Source: Cycas panzhihuaensis (taxonomy: Eukaryota > Cycadophyta). Taken from it: a DNA stretch of 64,000 nt. Both the position numbers and the translations under genes were made by a program. The DNA lies in NCBI GenBank assembly GCA_023213395.1, contig CM041465.1, forward strand, positions 91,953,741 to 92,017,740, given 5' to 3'. The notes under the pieces were generated by a model. The model ran no database searches. It had not been told where the DNA came from and worked only from the letters and a program-made list of their open reading frames with translations. Positions 56,560 to 64,000 of this stretch are shown here, one piece after another; position 1 is the first letter of the stretch, and every line of letters begins with the position of its first letter.

Positions 56560-57790
56560 AATTTACCATAGTTTAGCCTCCTTAGTAGGTGTTCAAAGAA
56601 TATTACCCTTAGTTTAGCCTTATTGATAAGGACTTTAAAGGTGTGTTAAATAAAGTGGGGATTAGGCTTGTGACATAATCAAACCATGATGAGTTTTATA
56701 GCCATACAAAACTTAGATAAACACAAATGGGTCACCATAGTTTATCCTCCTTAGTGACTACTTTTTGGAGTAATCTTAGGTGGATGAGAGATTTTCTCAA
56801 TAACTAGTTAGATATAGGGATTATAAGCTAATGATTGGATGGGATCAGAACTTAAAAACTTAACTTAGAAGCTAAGGGTTTTCATCCTAGTTTAACCTTA
56901 TCAACAAATGCCCTTCAAAGGAGGAGATGTTTAAGCTCATCTCAGAGCTAGGTTTAACCTTAGGAATATGAGGGATTACCTTAAATGTTGAAAGTATAGA
57001 CTCAAAAGTCAAAGATAATTGCCATATATTAGCCTTATTAGCAATTACTTTTCTAAGATATGAGTTGGTTAGCCTCATCTCAAAGTTATGTTTTTAGTTT
57101 TTTGATTTTACACTTTTTTAATTTTTCCATGTTAATTTTTATAAAATGACATGCTAGGAAAAAAATTAAATCCAACAAAGTAGAAAGAAATCTATATTAA
57201 AAAAATACTAGGGATTACTACTTTTGGAAGACCACAGTGGGGACATCTACATATTGGGTGGTAGTTTAGACTCATGTTAGAGCTTATTCCAATTTAGACT
57301 CATAGTGAAGTTTGATTAATCTTTTTTTTATTCTACAATTTTTTCTTTTAAATTCTTTAGAAAACAAACAAACTTTAAAAAGTAAACAAAATATAAGCAA
57401 TGTAATTAAGAAAGATCCAAACTAAGGATGTCATTAGGGGATTGGCATTTTGGATAACAATAATTAGTTTGATATTTTTATATTTATAAGGTAGTTTAAG
57501 CTTGTGCTAAGGTATTAGGTAGTTTACCTCTACTTTGGAGACCTAATAGGAACTAATGAAGAAACTGACATGTAAGCTCAACTTCTTTGATGGGCTCAAA
57601 ATCCCTTGGTTATCATCATATCTTAACTTCATTAATGAGTAACCCTTAGAGGAGGAGTTGTTGAAGCTTATCTTAAAGCTAGGGTTGTTACCATAGTTTA
57701 ACCTCTTTAACTAGTGCTCCTCAGAGGTATGATGAGGAAGTTGGCCCATAGACTTAGCCTCATTGGTGGGCTCGAAAGCCCTTAGGAGAA
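56560..57790. repeat. Diverged tandem repeats in 3' region of element H
   Basis: About nine scattered copies of a core like CATAGTTTAGCCTCCTTAG, often followed by a CTC/AGAG word. They match block 3 of element A (40285-40570). This supports H being a Tat-like 3' region in the same direction. Confidence 0.6.
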
Positions 57791-58617
57791 TCACCCACAT
57801 ATGGAAAGTGACATAGAAGAATAAAAGTAACAAAGGAATCTATTTTAATATTTTATCCTTGTGGGATATGTTGGATTGTAACTAATAATAACTAGGATAA
57901 AAGTGACTCAACTTAGTTAGTGAGAGCACATAATTAAGGATGACAAACTTGATAAACCTAGGTAAGTAGGCAAATAACTAGTTGAGAGTTAGAAAGTAAT
58001 AGGATAAGGTAGTGATAGACTTGTAATGCATTTGTTGAAGCTTTAATGATGGTAGTATACTTAACAATTCTATTGGTTACTATAGGCAAGTAAATCCTAA
58101 AATGAGTAAAGACATACCCTACTTAGTCTCAGATGGTCCATGTTATAGAAGAAGGTCTAGAGTTGCCACGACTTCATTCATAATTTTGAATGATTAATAA
58201 CATGAGAAATGCAATAATAACTTAGAGACAATTCAATGAATATAGGAAACAAAGTGGGAATTAATTAATTGGCCAAGTCTCAAGCTTATGGGCTCAACTT
58301 TGACTATTAAATGGGTTGAAAAATGGATCCCATAAGTGGCTTCATATCACTATTGTGATAAATTTTTAAGGTTTATTCTATCCCTCAAAATGTTGAGTAG
58401 GTTTTAATTATGATTAAGGGTATTATAGACCTAATCAATTAGATTTGAAGGTCCTAAATAATCCATGTATCTAGACCTAAATTGCATATCATAGGTGGGA
58501 CCGACGTTAACATGACTTATCCCTAATGCTAAGAAGGTGGTAAGATGTCTATGTATAAATTTACAATACCTTTTTTATTTTTTTTGGTGTATATGTATAC
58601 TTTTATTGTTTTATATC
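57791..58617. other. Unassigned part of element H region
   Basis: No coding pattern seen. Confidence 0.4.
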
Positions 58618-58697
58618 TCTCTCTCACTCACTCACACACACACACACACATACACACTCTCACATTCTCTCTCTCTCTCTCTCTCTATACACACACA

Positions 58698-58755
<58 letters not shown>

Positions 58756-58782
58756 TACACACACACACACACACACACATAT
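58618..58782. repeat. Compound (CT)n/(CA)n microsatellite
   Basis: Alternating CT and CACA runs. Apparent reading frames across it in three frames are products of the repeat. Confidence 0.95.
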
Positions 58783-59275
58783 AATACATTTTTTTTCCTT
58801 TTTTTAGCATAAAACAATATCTTAATAACTAAACAATGCATGGAGGATCAAGTCAACTAATAAGTGCTAGTGTTATTTAACAAAGTGGATTCACACAGGA
58901 ACCTAAGAATAGGGCCATATAGGTCAAACACTAGGGGAACGTAGATAGCTTGGACAAACTATGTTTGAGCACTTTTCATATAGGAAATGAGTGGACAAGG
59001 GGCCTTAAAAAAGGCTACCATAATAGGTTGGGCCATTTACTATAACAAGGATCAAGTGGGACTACTATTAAGAAGTGCATTACATGATTAAGTTGTTGAA
59101 TAGTTTCTTAGGCTTGAAAAAAAACCTTAAAAAAATGGTCATGAGCATACAAGCCAATGTAGGGTGGGTGTTGGATAGTAAGGGTACTTATAAGGGAGGA
59201 TATTCCAAAACAAGTTTTAGCACTATAAGTGTATTTTTAGTGTATTAATAACATTGATAAATAATTGCCCTAAAG
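58783..59275. other. Unassigned stretch left of element F
   Basis: No coding pattern or tandem repeat recognised. Confidence 0.4.
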
Positions 59276-59280
59276 ACACT
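59276..59280. repeat. Candidate target-site duplication of element F, left copy
   Basis: ACACT; the right copy at 63209-63213 is ATACT (one transition). Confidence 0.5.
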
Positions 59281-59599
59281 TATTGGGAAACACACATGTA
59301 AGCAAACAAGGTTGACATGATCTTTCACATCAAACAGATCACAACAGAAGCATACGCACGAGACGCTAGATTATCATGGGAAACCGTTACAGGTGAAAAC
59401 CCATAATAACATTATTCATATTATGATAATCTAATGATCTTATATAGGATGGATGTTGATCTATATTTATAGATTTCAAGTGCTAAATATAATTATATTT
59501 TCCATTTGTCAACTTACCATTCTGGAGAATATTCCCTTACATACTAAGTACATAAATAGGGCCACTTTATATTAGTCAGTATATACACATATTCCAACA
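59281..59599 (-). repeat. 3' LTR of element F
   Basis: Aligns with 62891-63208, for example ATGTAAGCAAACAAGGTTGA and AATAGGGCCACTTTA in both. It ends ...ATTCCAACA. Confidence 0.85.
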
Positions 59600-59611
59600 T
59601 CCTCTCTTAAT
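59600..59611 (-). other. Purine-rich tract of element F
   Basis: The minus strand reads TTAAGAGAGGA directly before the LTR start TGTTGG. Confidence 0.6.
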
Positions 59612-62876
<3,265 letters not shown>

Positions 62877-62878
62877 AA

Positions 62879-62890
62879 GCTCTGATACCA
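62879..62890 (-). other. Primer-binding site of element F
   Basis: The minus strand reads TGGTATCAGAGC directly beside the LTR. This is the classical initiator-methionine tRNA site of copia elements, and it is intact. Confidence 0.9.
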
Positions 62891-63208
62891 TGTTTCAAAG
62901 CATAAATGTAAGCAAACAAGGTTGATAGAATCTTTTACATTAGGCGGATCATAGTAGAAGGATACATGCGTGACACTAGATTGTCGTGGGAAACCCTTAC
63001 GAGTGAAAACCCATAATAATATTATTTATATTATAACAATCTAATGATCTTACATAGGATGGACTTTGATCTATATTTATTGATCTCAAGTGTCAAATAT
63101 AATTACATTTATATCCATTGTCTTACCACTCTCGAGAATATTCTCCTACATATTAGGCACATAAATAGGGCCACTTTACATTAGTTAGTATGTACACATA
63201 TTCTAACA
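62891..63208 (-). repeat. 5' LTR of element F
   Basis: Plus-strand edges TGTTTCAAAG... and ...ATTCTAACA; aligns with 59281-59599. Confidence 0.85.
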
Positions 63209-63213
63209 ATACT
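63209..63213. repeat. Candidate target-site duplication of element F, right copy
   Basis: ATACT, against ACACT on the left. Confidence 0.5.
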
Positions 63214-64000
63214 TTTAGAGGGTTTCCCTATATAATTTTTTTTTTATCAAATGGAGTTTAATGAGGCTTGTTTTTATAGTAAAACTAGGGCAATTTTAAT
63301 GCCCCAGTGACTTGGGATAGGTCAACACTAGATTAAATGATGAATCTCTATGATCTTTTAGGTTATTTTTGCTTTTTGTTCCCTATTTTTGTATTATAAG
63401 GTTCTTTGTAATACCATGAATTTCTTTATGATATCACAACATTAATTATCCTAGTATAATAGAAATCTCCACAGTATATTTTGTTTATCATAGGATAGAT
63501 AGAGAACTTTTTGAAATGCAAACTTGCACTCAATTTTTTTAACTTTTCAATAAATTTTGCTAGTTGTAGTATTATACTACCTATTTGTGAGTTGTTCTGA
63601 TTAAGAAACAACTAGTGACATGGTCTTTGATGTGCCTATAGATTGATTATAACATGCAATAACATATTTTGTGACCATATGAAAGAGAAATCAATGTGAT
63701 ACACTATGAATCACATCGTACAATGCATGATGTAATGCTAAAAATAATTTATTCTTAAATTTAGAGTTAGGTTAAGTAAAAAATATATACACAAATATAT
63801 ATTACTTTTTATTTATTTTTTAAAATGATATCCATAAATGACAATTGATAATTTATACTCATAATAGAGTAAAAATCCCATTTATGATCTTAGGGGAGTG
63901 TGATGCCCTTATGGGGGTTACCTAGGGAAGCTTTTGCTTGTGATAGAGAAATGGGTGTTGTGATAGGCATGAGGAATTGGCATGCTATAATAGGCAATAA
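63214..64000. other. Right end of window: LTR-like motif, no gene
   Basis: At about 63400-63445 the sequence TTTGTAATACCATGAATTTC followed by TTTATGATATCAC resembles the palindromic stretches in the LTRs of B, C and H. This may be part of another Tat-like LTR. No coding pattern. Confidence 0.35.

Noticed and set aside
58537-58841. His/Thr-rich and Cys/Val-rich reading frames on both strands
   Set aside because: They are translations of the (CA)n/(CT)n microsatellite.

Overview
This window looks like intergenic DNA from a large plant genome. It is AT-rich and made almost entirely of old, mutated LTR retrotransposons nested in one another. I found no host gene, rRNA, tRNA or CRISPR array. The plant assignment rests on Ty3/gypsy elements of the Tat type (very long LTRs, integrase without chromodomain, a second RNase H, a long 3' region), a chromodomain Ty3/gypsy element and several Ty1/copia elements. 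The species cannot be named. An RNase H placed after integrase fits, as far as I recall, Tat sublineages best known outside flowering plants, so a gymnosperm or fern is possible but unproven. No element looks able to move: every pol has stops or frameshifts. Element letters A to H are mine.

Layout. 1-4474: right end of Tat-like element C (minus strand; gag, primer site, 5' LTR), which abuts copia element D (4475-6259, minus). 7565-25009: Tat-like element B, complete from LTR to LTR on the minus strand, with polypurine tract, second RNase H, integrase, RT-RNase H, protease, gag and primer site. 27287 onward: chromovirus-like element E (plus), interrupted twice, by copia element G (28301-32448, perfect 5-bp target duplication) and by Tat-like element A (37227-54549, minus); E's chromodomain resumes at 54550 beyond A. 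About 55600-59280: LTR and 3' region of a further Tat-like element H (minus). 59281-63208: decayed copia element F. The last 800 bases hold an LTR-like motif but no gene.

The most interesting feature is shared by A and B. Between integrase and the 3' LTR, each carries a second RNase H on the element strand and then, on the opposite (plus) strand, a decayed reading frame. The two frames share a layout: a domain resembling the plant mobile domain, a block ending in R-G-G-F, an acidic low-complexity stretch, an intron-like gap and a coiled coil. Just upstream of this antisense frame, each element carries a second, diverged copy of the palindromic motif in its own LTR. This suggests an antisense accessory gene driven by an LTR-derived promoter. 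Each element uses its own, different motif.
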